The notes: generated by a model not told the origin, from the letters alone. DNA of 5,384 nt from an uncultured Collinsella sp. (GCA_900752425.1 CAADVE010000038.1:1-5384), one strand, 5' to 3'. Positions 1 through 5,372 are shown, numbered from the stretch's first letter. A program made the numbers and translations.

Positions 1-1
1 C

Positions 2-205
2 GATCGAACGACTGCCCTGCAAGCGATGGGATATCCCGTCGTTCTGATGACTTATGGTCAGCTGGCCGACTCCGATGCCTTCCGCGTGGTGATGGAGCTC
101 ATCATGTCCTATCTCGATGTGCCGCTGAAAGACAAGACGCCGCGGCAGCAGGAGCTCGAACGGCGGCTTCGTGAGGAGATTTTTATCAATTGGGCGGAAA
201 TGTAG
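2..205 (+). CDS. C-terminal fragment of an unidentified protein, possibly endonuclease-fold
   Basis: An open frame enters from the left edge and runs 67 codons to TAG at 203-205; the start lies outside the window. The visible residues begin D-R-T-A-L-Q-A-M-G-Y and continue with a hydrophobic strand (VVLMTYGQL), a helix (FRVVMELIMSYL) and a charged tail (RQQELERRLREEIFINWAEM). The pattern R-x-A-L-x-A-x-G-Y-x-V-V-x-x-T-Y, a basic helix followed by a strand, resembles the end of small PD-(D/E)XK or DUF559-like nuclease domains, which also form the tail of some AbiEi-type antitoxin-like proteins in actinobacteria. The catalytic part would lie upstream and cannot be seen, so the fold is a weak inference. 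The coding call rests on normal codon use and on an unbroken frame that stops just before the AT-rich spacer. Confidence 0.55.
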   Translation, partial: DRTTALQAMGYPVVLMTYGQLADSDAFRVVMELIMSYLDVPLKDKTPRQQELERRLREEIFINWAEM

Positions 206-298
206 TCGCGCGGGTGGAAAACGGTCGCGTGAACTAGAGTTTTGGTCGCAAAAAGCTTCAATTTTGCCTTGGAGGGGTCTTAAAAATGCCATCTAGAA

Positions 299-330
299 TA
301 AGTTGTTTCGGAAAATAGACAGTCAACTTA
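299..330. repeat. Inverted repeat TAAGTTG / CAACTTA
   Basis: Two perfect 7-base arms (299-305 and 324-330) are separated by 18 bases. The 5' arm lies inside the 10-codon frame at 286-318. The arms could form a weak hairpin in RNA or a spaced protein-binding site; no T-run follows, so it is not a standard terminator. Confidence 0.4.
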
Positions 331-371
331 CATTCGGCACATAGAGATCGATTTTTACCTACTAAAGTCCC

Positions 372-389
372 TGATAAAGCTGTTTATCA
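372..389. repeat. Inverted repeat TGATAAA / TTTATCA
   Basis: Two perfect 7-base arms (372-378 and 383-389) flank a 4-base GCTG centre. Its short size and AT-rich arms suit an operator or a minor hairpin rather than a terminator. No start site that it could control is apparent nearby. Confidence 0.4.
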
Positions 390-481
390 AAGCGGGTGCG
401 CTGAGTGATTTGGGTCTTACCGTCGATTATCCGAAAAAACTTGTTCTGGGTATCATTTTGAAGCCGTCCGGAGTAACGAAA

Positions 482-514
482 TCGGCCCCCCGTTTCGTGA
501 AAACGGGGGGCCGA
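482..514 (-). terminator. Strong hairpin terminator of the serC-serA unit
   Basis: A perfect 14-base stem (482-495 paired with 501-514) with a 5-base loop lies 39 bases beyond the serA stop. The stem core is GGCCCCCCG against CGGGGGGCC. Read on the minus strand the stem is followed by the moderately T-rich ATTTCGTT, so it fits a Rho-independent terminator for the minus-strand genes. It could also block readthrough from the plus-strand gene at the left edge, although the T-rich side favours the minus direction. Confidence 0.85.
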
Positions 515-553
515 ATGGGCTTCGTGGCCTGTCTGACAGGCTTGGCGCCGCCG

Positions 554-1717
554 CTATTTAATCACGCGCACGCGATACATCGACGGAATCTGCTTAAGCG
601 CCTCGATCGTGCTGCTGTTCAGGTGCTCGTCGGTGTCGAACATGGTGTAGGCGTTCTCGCCGGCGGACTCGTTGGTCATGCGCTGCACGTTGGCGTTGTC
701 CTTGGCCAGGATGGCTGTGATCTGGCCGATCATGTTGGGCACGTTGGCGTGCAGGCAGGCGATGCGGCTCGCGGCGCGCGCCTTGCCCATGCTGCAGGCA
801 GGGTAGTTGACGCTGTGCGCGATATTGCCGTTCTCCAGGTAATCCTTGAGCTCGCTGATGGCCATGTCGGCGCAGTTGGCCTCGGCCTCGCCGGTGCCGG
901 CGCCCGAGTGCGTGGTGATAAACGTGTTGGGCATCTTGACGGTCTTAGGCGTGGCAAAGTCGCAGCTAAACCAGCTTAGCTTGCCCTCGCGCAGGGCGGC
1001 GTCGACGGCGTCTTCGTCAATGATGGTCTCGCGTGCGTAGTTGATGAGCACAGCACCCGGGGCGAGCAGGTTGATCTGCTCGGTGCTGATCATGCCGATG
1101 GTGTCTGCCTTGCTGGGCACGTGCACGGTGAGGTAGTCGCAGCCGCGGCAGAGGTCCTCGAGCGTGCCCACACGCTGCACCTCGCGGCTCAGCACCCACG
1201 CGTGCTCGACGGAAATGAACGGATCATAGCCGTAGACATCCATGCCCAGATCGACGCAGGCGTTGGCGACCTTGGAGCCCACGTTGCCCAGACCGATAAC
1301 ACCGATGCGCTTGCCCTTGAGCTCGCGGCCCACAAAGGCCTTCTTGGCCTTCTCGGCGTCGACCTGAATTTCGGGATCGTCGGCGTTGTCGCGCACCCAG
1401 TTCATCGACTGCACCACGCCGCGGCTCGAGAGCACCAGCATGCCCAGGACGAGCTCCTTGACGGCGTTGCTGTTGGCGCCGGGGGAGTTAAAGACGACGA
1501 CGCCCTTCTTGGCGTACTCCTCGACGGGGATGTTGTTGACGCCGGCGCCACAGCGGGCGATAGCGCGGATGCCCTCGGGCAGCTCGTAGCCGTGCAGGTC
1601 GGTGGAGCGCATCAGGATGGCGTCGGCCTCCTCGGCGGTGCCCACAAATTCGTAGCCCTCGCCAAACTCGACTTTGCCGTCTTTAGTGATGTCGTCGATG
1701 GTCTTAATCTTACGCAT
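554..1717 (-). CDS. serA: D-3-phosphoglycerate dehydrogenase, short ACT-domain form
   Basis: SerA oxidises 3-phosphoglycerate to 3-phosphohydroxypyruvate with NAD+, the first committed step of L-serine synthesis in the cytosol (EC 1.1.1.95). The 387 residues hold a short substrate domain with the type-specific AGVNNIP-like stretch (58-64) and PGANSNAVKELV (79-90), then a Rossmann NAD domain with G-L-G-N-V-G at 142-147 and the ribose-binding Asp165 in GYDPF. Catalytic Arg229 (NYARE) and His270 (TTHSGAGT) are present. The Glu of the E. coli-type D-V-F-x-x-E-P motif is not seen; the matching stretch is D253-F-A-T-P, as in the short D-F-P-x-P subfamily. The C-terminus (about 317-387) is an ACT domain with H323-x-N325-x-P327, the positions that bind serine in E. 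coli, so feedback inhibition is plausible. The ATG is preceded by AAGGAG with a 7-base gap. It lies 72 bases downstream of serC and is probably cotranscribed with it. Confidence 0.95.
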   Translation of the reverse strand: MRKIKTIDDITKDGKVEFGEGYEFVGTAEEADAILMRSTDLHGYELPEGIRAIARCGAGVNNIPVEEYAKKGVVVFNSPGANSNAVKELVLGMLVLSSRGVVQSMNWVRDNADDPEIQVDAEKAKKAFVGRELKGKRIGVIGLGNVGSKVANACVDLGMDVYGYDPFISVEHAWVLSREVQRVGTLEDLCRGCDYLTVHVPSKADTIGMISTEQINLLAPGAVLINYARETIIDEDAVDAALREGKLSWFSCDFATPKTVKMPNTFITTHSGAGTGEAEANCADMAISELKDYLENGNIAHSVNYPACSMGKARAASRIACLHANVPNMIGQITAILAKDNANVQRMTNESAGENAYTMFDTDEHLNSSTIEALKQIPSMYRVRVIK

Positions 1718-1724
1718 GGAAAAA

Positions 1725-1730
1725 CTCCTT
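1725..1730 (-). promoter_or_regulatory. Ribosome binding site of serA
   Basis: AAGGAG on the minus strand, 7 bases before the ATG at 1717. It fixes the serA start and gives the gene its own strong initiation site despite lying second in the unit. Confidence 0.85.
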
Positions 1731-1773
1731 AGCAGGTTTTGATCTAAACAGGGTGGTCTGAGGTGGCTGGTCG

Positions 1774-1790
1774 GCCCGCGGGTTGCGGGC
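1774..1790 (-). other. Intercistronic hairpin at the serC stop
   Basis: Perfect 6-base arms GCCCGC (1774-1779) and GCGGGC (1785-1790) with a 5-base loop overlap the last base of the serC stop codon. No T-run follows on the minus strand, so full termination is unlikely. It could slow transcript decay or tune the amount of serA message relative to serC; that role is inferred. Confidence 0.45.
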
Positions 1791-2914
1791 TAGTTAGATC
1801 GCGGACCCAAACTATGCTGCGCTTCGAAGTCCTTCATGTAGGAAGCCAGTGCCCGCACGTCTTCCATGGTCACGGCGTTGTAGACGCTGGCGCGCATGCC
1901 GCCCACCAGGCGATGGCCCTTGACGTTTTGAATCTGGTGCTCGGCCGCGCCTGCGACAAAGGCCGCGTCGAGTTCGGCGTCGCCGGTGCGGAAGGTGACG
2001 TTGGCAATGGAGCGGCTGTCGGCCTGCGTGGTGCCATGGAACAGCTCGCTGTGCTCGAGCAGGTCGTAGAGCAGGTTGGCCTTGGCCCAGTTGCGCTCGG
2101 CCATGGCGGCAAGTCCGCCGGTCTCCTCGACCCAATGGAACACCTTGCCGCACACGTAGATGCCAAAGGTGTTGGGCGTGTTGAGCATGGATTCCTTGGC
2201 GGCCTGGGTCTTAAGGTCCAGGTACTGCGGCGCCTGCGCAAAGGCGGGGCCGTCGGCGATGAGGTCGTCGCGCACGATGACCACGGTCACGCCCGCGGCG
2301 CCGGCATTTTTCTGCGCGCCGGCGTAAATGAGCCCGTATCGCTCGACGTCGAGCGGCTGCGACAGAAAGCAGCTCGAGACATCGGCGACCAGCGGCACGT
2401 CGCCGCAGTTGGGCAGCTCGTGGTACATGGTGCCAAAGATGGTGTTGTTCTGGCAGATGTAGACGTAGTCGAGTCCGTCGCCCGCGGCCTCGGCAGCAAT
2501 GCGCGCGCTGATGTCGGCCATGGTGGGAATACGGTCGAAATTGGTGTCCTCGGAGCTCGCGAGCAGCACAGCCTCGCCGTACTTGGCGGCCTCCTTGTAC
2601 GCTTTGTTGGCAAAGTTGCCGGTCACGGCGTAGCCGGCGCGGCCGCGGCGCATGAGGTTCATGGGGATGCCCGCAAACTGCAGCGTGGCGCCACCCTGCA
2701 AAAACAGGACGCGGTAGTTGTCGGGGATGCTCAGCAGGCGGCGCAGGGTTGCCTCGGCGTCGTCGATAATCTGCTGGTACATGCTAGATCGATGGCTCAT
2801 CTCGAGCACGGACATGCCGCAACCGTGGTAGTCCATCATCTCGTCGGCGATCTCGGTGAGCACGCTTGTAGGCAGTGCGGCCGGGCCAGCTGAGAAGTTG
2901 TGCACACGTGCCAT
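1790..2914 (-). CDS. serC: Phosphoserine aminotransferase
   Basis: SerC transfers the amino group of glutamate to 3-phosphohydroxypyruvate, giving O-phosphoserine (EC 2.6.1.52), using pyridoxal phosphate in the cytosol. The 374 residues match the usual family length and start with the diagnostic N-F-S-A-G-P-A-A-L-P (6-15). Other landmarks are S40-H41-R42 (substrate phosphate), Q73-G-G-A-T77 (cofactor phosphate), D178 in VADVSS (pyridine nitrogen), K202 in AGAQKN (the Schiff-base lysine) and G-G-M-R341-A-S-V-Y-N near the end (carboxylate binding). At the position where the E. coli enzyme has a Trp stacking on the cofactor ring this protein seems to have Phe101, a conservative change. The ATG at 2914 has GAGGGGG nine bases upstream. 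It is the first gene of the serC-serA unit; the phosphatase serB is not in the window. Confidence 0.96.
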   Translation of the reverse strand: MARVHNFSAGPAALPTSVLTEIADEMMDYHGCGMSVLEMSHRSSMYQQIIDDAEATLRRLLSIPDNYRVLFLQGGATLQFAGIPMNLMRRGRAGYAVTGNFANKAYKEAAKYGEAVLLASSEDTNFDRIPTMADISARIAAEAAGDGLDYVYICQNNTIFGTMYHELPNCGDVPLVADVSSCFLSQPLDVERYGLIYAGAQKNAGAAGVTVVIVRDDLIADGPAFAQAPQYLDLKTQAAKESMLNTPNTFGIYVCGKVFHWVEETGGLAAMAERNWAKANLLYDLLEHSELFHGTTQADSRSIANVTFRTGDAELDAAFVAGAAEHQIQNVKGHRLVGGMRASVYNAVTMEDVRALASYMKDFEAQHSLGPRSN

Positions 2915-2923
2915 CTTCTAGTT

Positions 2924-2930
2924 CCCCCTC
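2924..2930 (-). promoter_or_regulatory. Ribosome binding site of serC
   Basis: GAGGGGG on the minus strand, 9 bases before the ATG at 2914; it supports that start. Confidence 0.75.
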
Positions 2931-2953
2931 GTAGTCGTTTGAACGTTCGGGAT

Positions 2954-2962
2954 ACTTTAGCA
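2954..2962 (-). promoter_or_regulatory. Possible extended -10 promoter of serC-serA
   Basis: On the minus strand TGC-TAAAGT gives an extended -10 element (TGn plus a -10 hexamer) with no convincing -35 box at the right spacing. Transcription would begin near 2947, leaving a leader of about 33 bases before serC. The perfect 8-base palindrome GAACGTTC at 2941-2948 would then sit at the start site and could be an operator. Assigned by eye only. Confidence 0.35.
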
Positions 2963-3042
2963 CAGTGGAGCGCCAGGCGCGACCGCATCACGGTAAAACT
3001 CGACTACACCGCTATGATTTACAGGATGGTTACATGGGGGGC

Positions 3043-3216
3043 TTATCTTGAGGCTCGCATCCGATCCGCCTCGGCCTTCGCTTGTTTCCAGGGGCGCACA
3101 CGACCGTTGGTGAGGTCGTCGTAACCATGAGCGATGGTACGTTGAATGTGATCTTCGCGTTCCTGAATGGTAGTTAGCGCGCGCGTCTGATCAGAAATAG
3201 GCTTTACGACAGGCAT
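3043..3216 (-). CDS. Short Phd/YefM-like antitoxin-like protein, probably an internally deleted orphan
   Basis: A 57-residue protein. An in-frame ATG lies 8 codons further upstream, but the ATG at 3214-3216 has AAGGAG six bases before it (3223-3228), so the shorter start is chosen. The N-terminus M-P-V-V-K-P-I-S-D is typical of Phd/YefM-type antitoxins, whose N-terminal domain binds operator DNA. The C-terminal half (EREDHIQRTIAHGYDDLTNG, then RVRP and a basic helix) resembles the toxin-binding tail of such proteins. The expected middle, with its strand pair and L-T-K-N-G-R-type motif, is missing, and the family is usually about 80-90 residues. No toxin reading frame follows in the 128 bases before serC. 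It is therefore most likely a remnant that is still translatable, or a small independent regulator. The coding call is firmer than the family call. Confidence 0.6.
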   Translation of the reverse strand: MPVVKPISDQTRALTTIQEREDHIQRTIAHGYDDLTNGRVRPWKQAKAEADRMRASR

Positions 3217-3454
3217 ATGAAACTCCTTACGTAGAATCATATGTATAACTCTATGTTGAGTGTAGCGGAGGGTGGCGTTGGGCGTGTGCGTGCCTGCATT
3301 CGTAAGCGCGGTTGTCTGGCAAGTGTGATTTGGGGCGACCTCGTTAAAGTTTCTAAGCTGCGAAAATGACCGTTAACCGGATTAAATTTTGTTGCTCAAC
3401 ATTTGACACTCTGGGCGTGGTAACTTTTTTACCAACAGGTATGATTATTGTCAT
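3217..3454. promoter_or_regulatory. Divergent regulatory region before the BREX operon
   Basis: A gene-free spacer between the minus-strand antitoxin-like gene and the plus-strand BREX genes. Rightward signals are a perfect TTGACA at 3403-3408 and a TATGAT at 3440-3445. They are 31 bases apart, so they do not form one standard promoter; the hexamer 17 bases after TTGACA is the poor TTTTTA. Two dyads surround these boxes: TGTTG-CT-CAACA (3390-3401), touching the TTGACA, and TGGTAA-N5-TTACCA (3418-3434), between the two boxes. Both are candidate operators. BREX operons are often controlled by a dedicated repressor such as BrxR, but no such gene is visible here. Confidence 0.5.
3223..3228 (-). 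promoter_or_regulatory. Ribosome binding site deciding the start of the short antitoxin-like gene
   Basis: AAGGAG on the minus strand, 6 bases before the ATG at 3216. The alternative ATG at 3240 lies upstream of this site and has no comparable site of its own. A TATGAT hexamer at 3236-3241 on the same strand could be the -10 box of a promoter with a very short leader. Confidence 0.7.
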
Positions 3455-3488
3455 GTGCGCCGCGCCTGCCTGCCGGGTTGCGGCGCAC
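3455..3488 (+). other. GC-rich hairpin in the brxA leader
   Basis: Perfect 9-base arms GTGCGCCGC (3455-3463) and GCGGCGCAC (3480-3488) with a 16-base loop. The hairpin ends 35 bases before the preferred brxA start and 23 bases before its ribosome site. No T-run follows directly, so it is not a plain terminator. It may be an attenuator-like or mRNA-stabilising leader structure. The longest possible brxA start (GTG at 3455) would lie at the foot of this stem with no ribosome site, which argues against that start. Confidence 0.6.
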
Positions 3489-3509
3489 TTGTGACAGCCT
3501 TTGACACCC

Positions 3510-3515
3510 TTGGAG
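3510..3515 (+). promoter_or_regulatory. Ribosome binding site choosing the brxA start
   Basis: The TGGAG stretch ending at 3515 lies 8 bases before GTG 3524. Neither GTG 3455 upstream nor GTG 3557 downstream has a well-placed site, so this one decides the start. Confidence 0.6.
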
Positions 3516-3523
3516 CGTGTACT

Positions 3524-4207
3524 GTGGATGTAACCACAAAAAGCGTTCGGGGGGGGGTGCTCACCCGCGAGCAATTCCTCCCGCATGAGATGCGCATCGT
3601 CGCTGCCCTTCGTATGCAGGGCGCAAGCGACGAGCAGGTCATTGTACGCGTAAAGAGCGAGAACCTCTTTCAATATCCCACGGAGCGCATGGTCGCCAAC
3701 CGCGCAACCGTGTGCCTTCGCCGCCTTGACGCCATGGTGCCCACGGACGCCGTATGCGCCGCGCGCGGCATCGACCCCGAAACCGCCGTCGAGGCTGCGA
3801 CATCCCTAACCAGGCTCATGGCATCCGGCACTCCCACGCAGGCGGACCAGGCCATCTTCTACAGCATGATCTGCCGCTACGATATCGTGCGCGAGCTCGT
3901 GCTCGTCGAGGTAGGGGAGCGCCTACAAAACTTCGATTATGCCTTTACGGCGGTTGACCTCAACGCCTTTATGACACGCTTTACCACGGAGTATCCGGAC
4001 GCGGCCCGCTGGACTGAGGCCACGGTCAAGCGCATTAAGGGCTCGCTCCGCCAGACGCTCCGCCATGCCGGCCTTATCGGCGAGGGCCAGAGCCCGGAGT
4101 CCGAGCGCCTGTCACCGCTCTTCCTCGATTCCGATGTCGAGCGAGCCTTGGTTCAGCTGGGCGAGCAGTCGCTTATCGCGGCCCTTACCGGCAGGGCGGT
4201 GATGTAG
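3524..4207 (+). CDS. brxA: BREX protein BrxA (DUF1819)
   Basis: BrxA is a small core protein of BREX, a phage-resistance system that methylates host DNA and blocks phage replication. The family is mainly helical, has been compared with NusB-like folds, and is reported to bind DNA; its exact job is unsettled. From GTG 3524 the product has 227 residues, close to the family norm of about 200. Family landmarks are the start L-T-R-E-Q-F-L-x-H-E-M-R (13-24), N-L-F-Q-Y-P-T-E-R (47-55), the V-C-L-R-R-L-D-A block (63-70), the QADQAIFYSMICRYDIVREL helix pair (about 106-125) and the C-terminal helices with RQTLRHAGLI (176-185). The frame stays open back to GTG 3455, but those 23 extra codons overlap a hairpin and lack a ribosome site. 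A run of nine G residues fills codons 9-12; a slip of one base would cause early termination. It is followed by brxB after one base, so the two are probably coupled in translation. Confidence 0.9.
   Translation: MDVTTKSVRGGVLTREQFLPHEMRIVAALRMQGASDEQVIVRVKSENLFQYPTERMVANRATVCLRRLDAMVPTDAVCAARGIDPETAVEAATSLTRLMASGTPTQADQAIFYSMICRYDIVRELVLVEVGERLQNFDYAFTAVDLNAFMTRFTTEYPDAARWTEATVKRIKGSLRQTLRHAGLIGEGQSPESERLSPLFLDSDVERALVQLGEQSLIAALTGRAVM
3549..3557 (+). repeat. Nine-G homopolymer tract inside the brxA start
   Basis: Nine consecutive G residues make up most of codons 9-11 and the first base of codon 12 of brxA, just before the conserved domain begins at about codon 13. With ten G the frame would end at TGA 3586-3588; with eight G it would end at TAA 3651-3653. 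Homopolymer G tracts at this position in a surface or defence gene are typical of slipped-strand phase variation. Translation beginning at GTG 3557 or ATG 3590 would escape the effect. Confidence 0.75.
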
Positions 4208-4208
4208 C

Positions 4209-4901
4209 GTGGCTCCCGTCAAAAGCGCCGTCGACCCTGTTATCACCCCGGCGACCGATCTCACCACCAATATCGGCATCCATTCCCGCAAGAGCGTCGT
4301 GGCGGCGCATGTCCGCTCCGAGCGCGCCTGTCAGGAATTTGAGCGCCGTGCGCAGCTTCTGCGCGAGTGCCTGTGCAGCGAGGACTTTTTGGCCAACAAG
4401 GGCATAGGCAATGAGATTGGCTTCCACACCTTTTGCTATGACCCCGCGCTGGAGTTTGAGGCGCGTGCATTATTTGACACCCTTTCACGCGATGCCGAGG
4501 CCGACAAGCTTCCGTGCACGCTCAAGGTCGTGAACCTTTACGACGCCGTGCTGGCAATTCTCGAAAAACGCCGTGTCCTCAAGGCTATCCCGCACCAAGA
4601 GGAGCGCCGCGGTACCCAGCGCGTGCTCGAGGACGTGGCCAAGTTCGCCTCGCCCGAGAAAGTCGCCGCGTACATCCATGAGCAGACCGAGCCGCACGCG
4701 CCTGGAGACGTCGTTCTCCTCACCGGCGCGGGCGAGGTTTTCCCGTTCTTTCGCATACACACGCTTCTCCACTGCATGCTTGCGGATTTTGATGAGGTGC
4801 CTGTGGTCGCCGCCTATCCGGGCAGTTTCAACGGCTCTTCTTTCCAGCTCTTTAACCGTCTGCCGGCCGACAACTACTACCGCGCCATCGATATCTCGTA
4901 A
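4209..4901 (+). CDS. brxB: BREX protein BrxB (DUF1788)
   Basis: BrxB is a core BREX protein of unknown biochemical activity, needed by the defence complex together with BrxC, PglX and PglZ in studied systems. The 230 residues fit the family. Hallmarks are E-D-F-L-A-N-K-G-I-G-N-E-I at 58-70, the V-V-N-L-Y-D motif at 107-112, the D-V-V-L-L-T-G-A-G-E-V-F-P-F-x-R-x-H-x-L-L run at 167-187, V-x-x-Y-P-G-S-F-N-G at 200-209 and the closing L-P-A-D-N-Y-Y-R-A at 218-226. The first 35-40 residues (Pro-, Val- and Ser-rich, before the helix RACQEFERRAQLLREC) show no family motif and look like a variable extension. The GTG start lies one base after the brxA stop; a weak GGTGAT sequence five bases upstream and the overlap-like spacing suggest translational coupling with brxA. 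Confidence 0.92.
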   Translation: MAPVKSAVDPVITPATDLTTNIGIHSRKSVVAAHVRSERACQEFERRAQLLRECLCSEDFLANKGIGNEIGFHTFCYDPALEFEARALFDTLSRDAEADKLPCTLKVVNLYDAVLAILEKRRVLKAIPHQEERRGTQRVLEDVAKFASPEKVAAYIHEQTEPHAPGDVVLLTGAGEVFPFFRIHTLLHCMLADFDEVPVVAAYPGSFNGSSFQLFNRLPADNYYRAIDIS

Positions 4902-4979
4902 GCACGGCTCCCCGCAGGCAAGTCCCTGCCGCCGGTAACAATCCTTTGCCATAACGTTCCCAAACCCAAAGGAGCACCC
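4902..4979 (+). promoter_or_regulatory. brxB-brxC spacer with the brxC ribosome binding site
   Basis: This 78-base gap contains a small GCAGG-N6-CCTGC inverted repeat (4914-4918 and 4925-4929), too short to be a confident terminator. It ends with AAAGGAG at 4968-4974, five bases before the brxC ATG. No separate promoter was seen, so brxC is likely transcribed with brxA-brxB but with its own strong initiation site. Confidence 0.6.
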
Positions 4980-5372
4980 ATGGACAACACGATCATTCGC
5001 GACCTCTTTGCTAAAGACATCAACCGCTCCATCAACGGCGTGGTCAAGGTCCAGGATTCAAAAGACGAGTCCATCCGCCAAGAGCTTGACGAGTACGTGG
5101 TGACGCGCGAGTTGCAGAGGCACTTTGCCACGTTCTTCAAGGCCTACGGCGATGCCATCGATGTTCCCACCGACAAGATCGGCGTGTGGATCAGCGGCTT
5201 CTTCGGTTCCGGTAAATCGCACTTCCTCAAGATGCTGAGCTACCTGCTCGAGAATCGCCAGATCGGCGGTAAGAGCGCCATCCGCTACTTTGACGGCAAG
5301 ATCGTCGACCCCATGGTCGCGGCTGCCATGGAGCGCGCCCGCTCCGTGCCCCCGCAGGGCCTCCTCTTTTAA
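4980..5372 (+). CDS. brxC: BREX ATPase BrxC, N-terminal part, interrupted by an in-frame TAA
   Basis: BrxC is the large P-loop ATPase of BREX, normally about 1,200 residues long and essential for the system. The visible start M-D-N-T-I-I-R-D-L-F-A-K-D-I-N-R with V-V-K-V at 21-24 is the family's typical opening, and residues 68-86 carry V-W-I-S-G-F-F-G-S-G-K-S-H-F-L-K with the Walker A motif G73-x-x-G-S-G-K-S80. The frame closes at TAA 5370-5372 after only 130 codons. The residues around the stop read L-L-F-stop-I-D-S-Q, while BrxC proteins have L-F-N-I-D-S here, so the reading frame clearly continues in phase through the stop to the window end. This is either a nonsense mutation (from AAA it would take one base change, from AAT/AAC more) or a base-calling error near an end of the assembly. 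If real, the product is a 130-residue stub that keeps Walker A but cannot be a working ATPase, and the BREX operon is broken here. Confidence 0.88.
   Translation: MDNTIIRDLFAKDINRSINGVVKVQDSKDESIRQELDEYVVTRELQRHFATFFKAYGDAIDVPTDKIGVWISGFFGSGKSHFLKMLSYLLENRQIGGKSAIRYFDGKIVDPMVAAAMERARSVPPQGLLF

Larger units (their letters stand above)
206..481. other. AT-rich noncoding spacer with dyads
   Basis: This stretch holds no convincing gene. It is clearly richer in A and T than the flanking coding sequence, most of all from about 235 to 470. It contains a GCAAAA/TTTTGC inverted repeat (248-253 and 262-267), the TAAGTTG/CAACTTA pair (299-330), the TGATAAA/TTTATCA pair (372-389) and a 10-codon ATG frame at 286-318 (M-P-S-R-I-S-C-F-G-K) with GGAGG at 271-275. 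No clear promoter pair or structured RNA family was recognised. It separates a plus-strand gene end from the convergent serC-serA unit. Confidence 0.5.

Noticed and set aside
410..979. Plus-strand open frame of 189 codons
   Set aside because: It runs through the terminator hairpin and then antisense to the serA 3' end; its composition is typical of a shadow frame.
1121..1732. Plus-strand open frame of 203 codons opposite serA
   Set aside because: An antisense shadow of a confidently identified gene, with low-complexity Ala/Val/Gly/His composition.
1763..2893. Plus-strand open frame of 376 codons opposite serC
   Set aside because: It mirrors serC, arises from GC-biased third positions, is rich in Gly, Ala, Val and His with no family motif, and has no suitable ribosome site.
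3455..3523. Extended brxA N-terminus from GTG 3455
   Set aside because: The GTG is in the foot of a hairpin and lacks a ribosome site, and the 23 added residues do not resemble BrxA; GTG 3524 has a TGGAG site at proper spacing.
3353..3673. Minus-strand open frame of 106 codons across the brxA leader and start
   Set aside because: It overlaps the brxA promoter region and coding start, and it has no recognisable motif.
4473..4484. Third copy of TTTGACACCCTT
   Set aside because: It lies inside brxB and simply encodes F-D-T-L; the longer similarity seen between 3402 and 3500 does not extend to it.
4485..4952. Minus-strand open frame of 155 codons opposite brxB
   Set aside because: Antisense to a clear DUF1788 gene, with no family motif.
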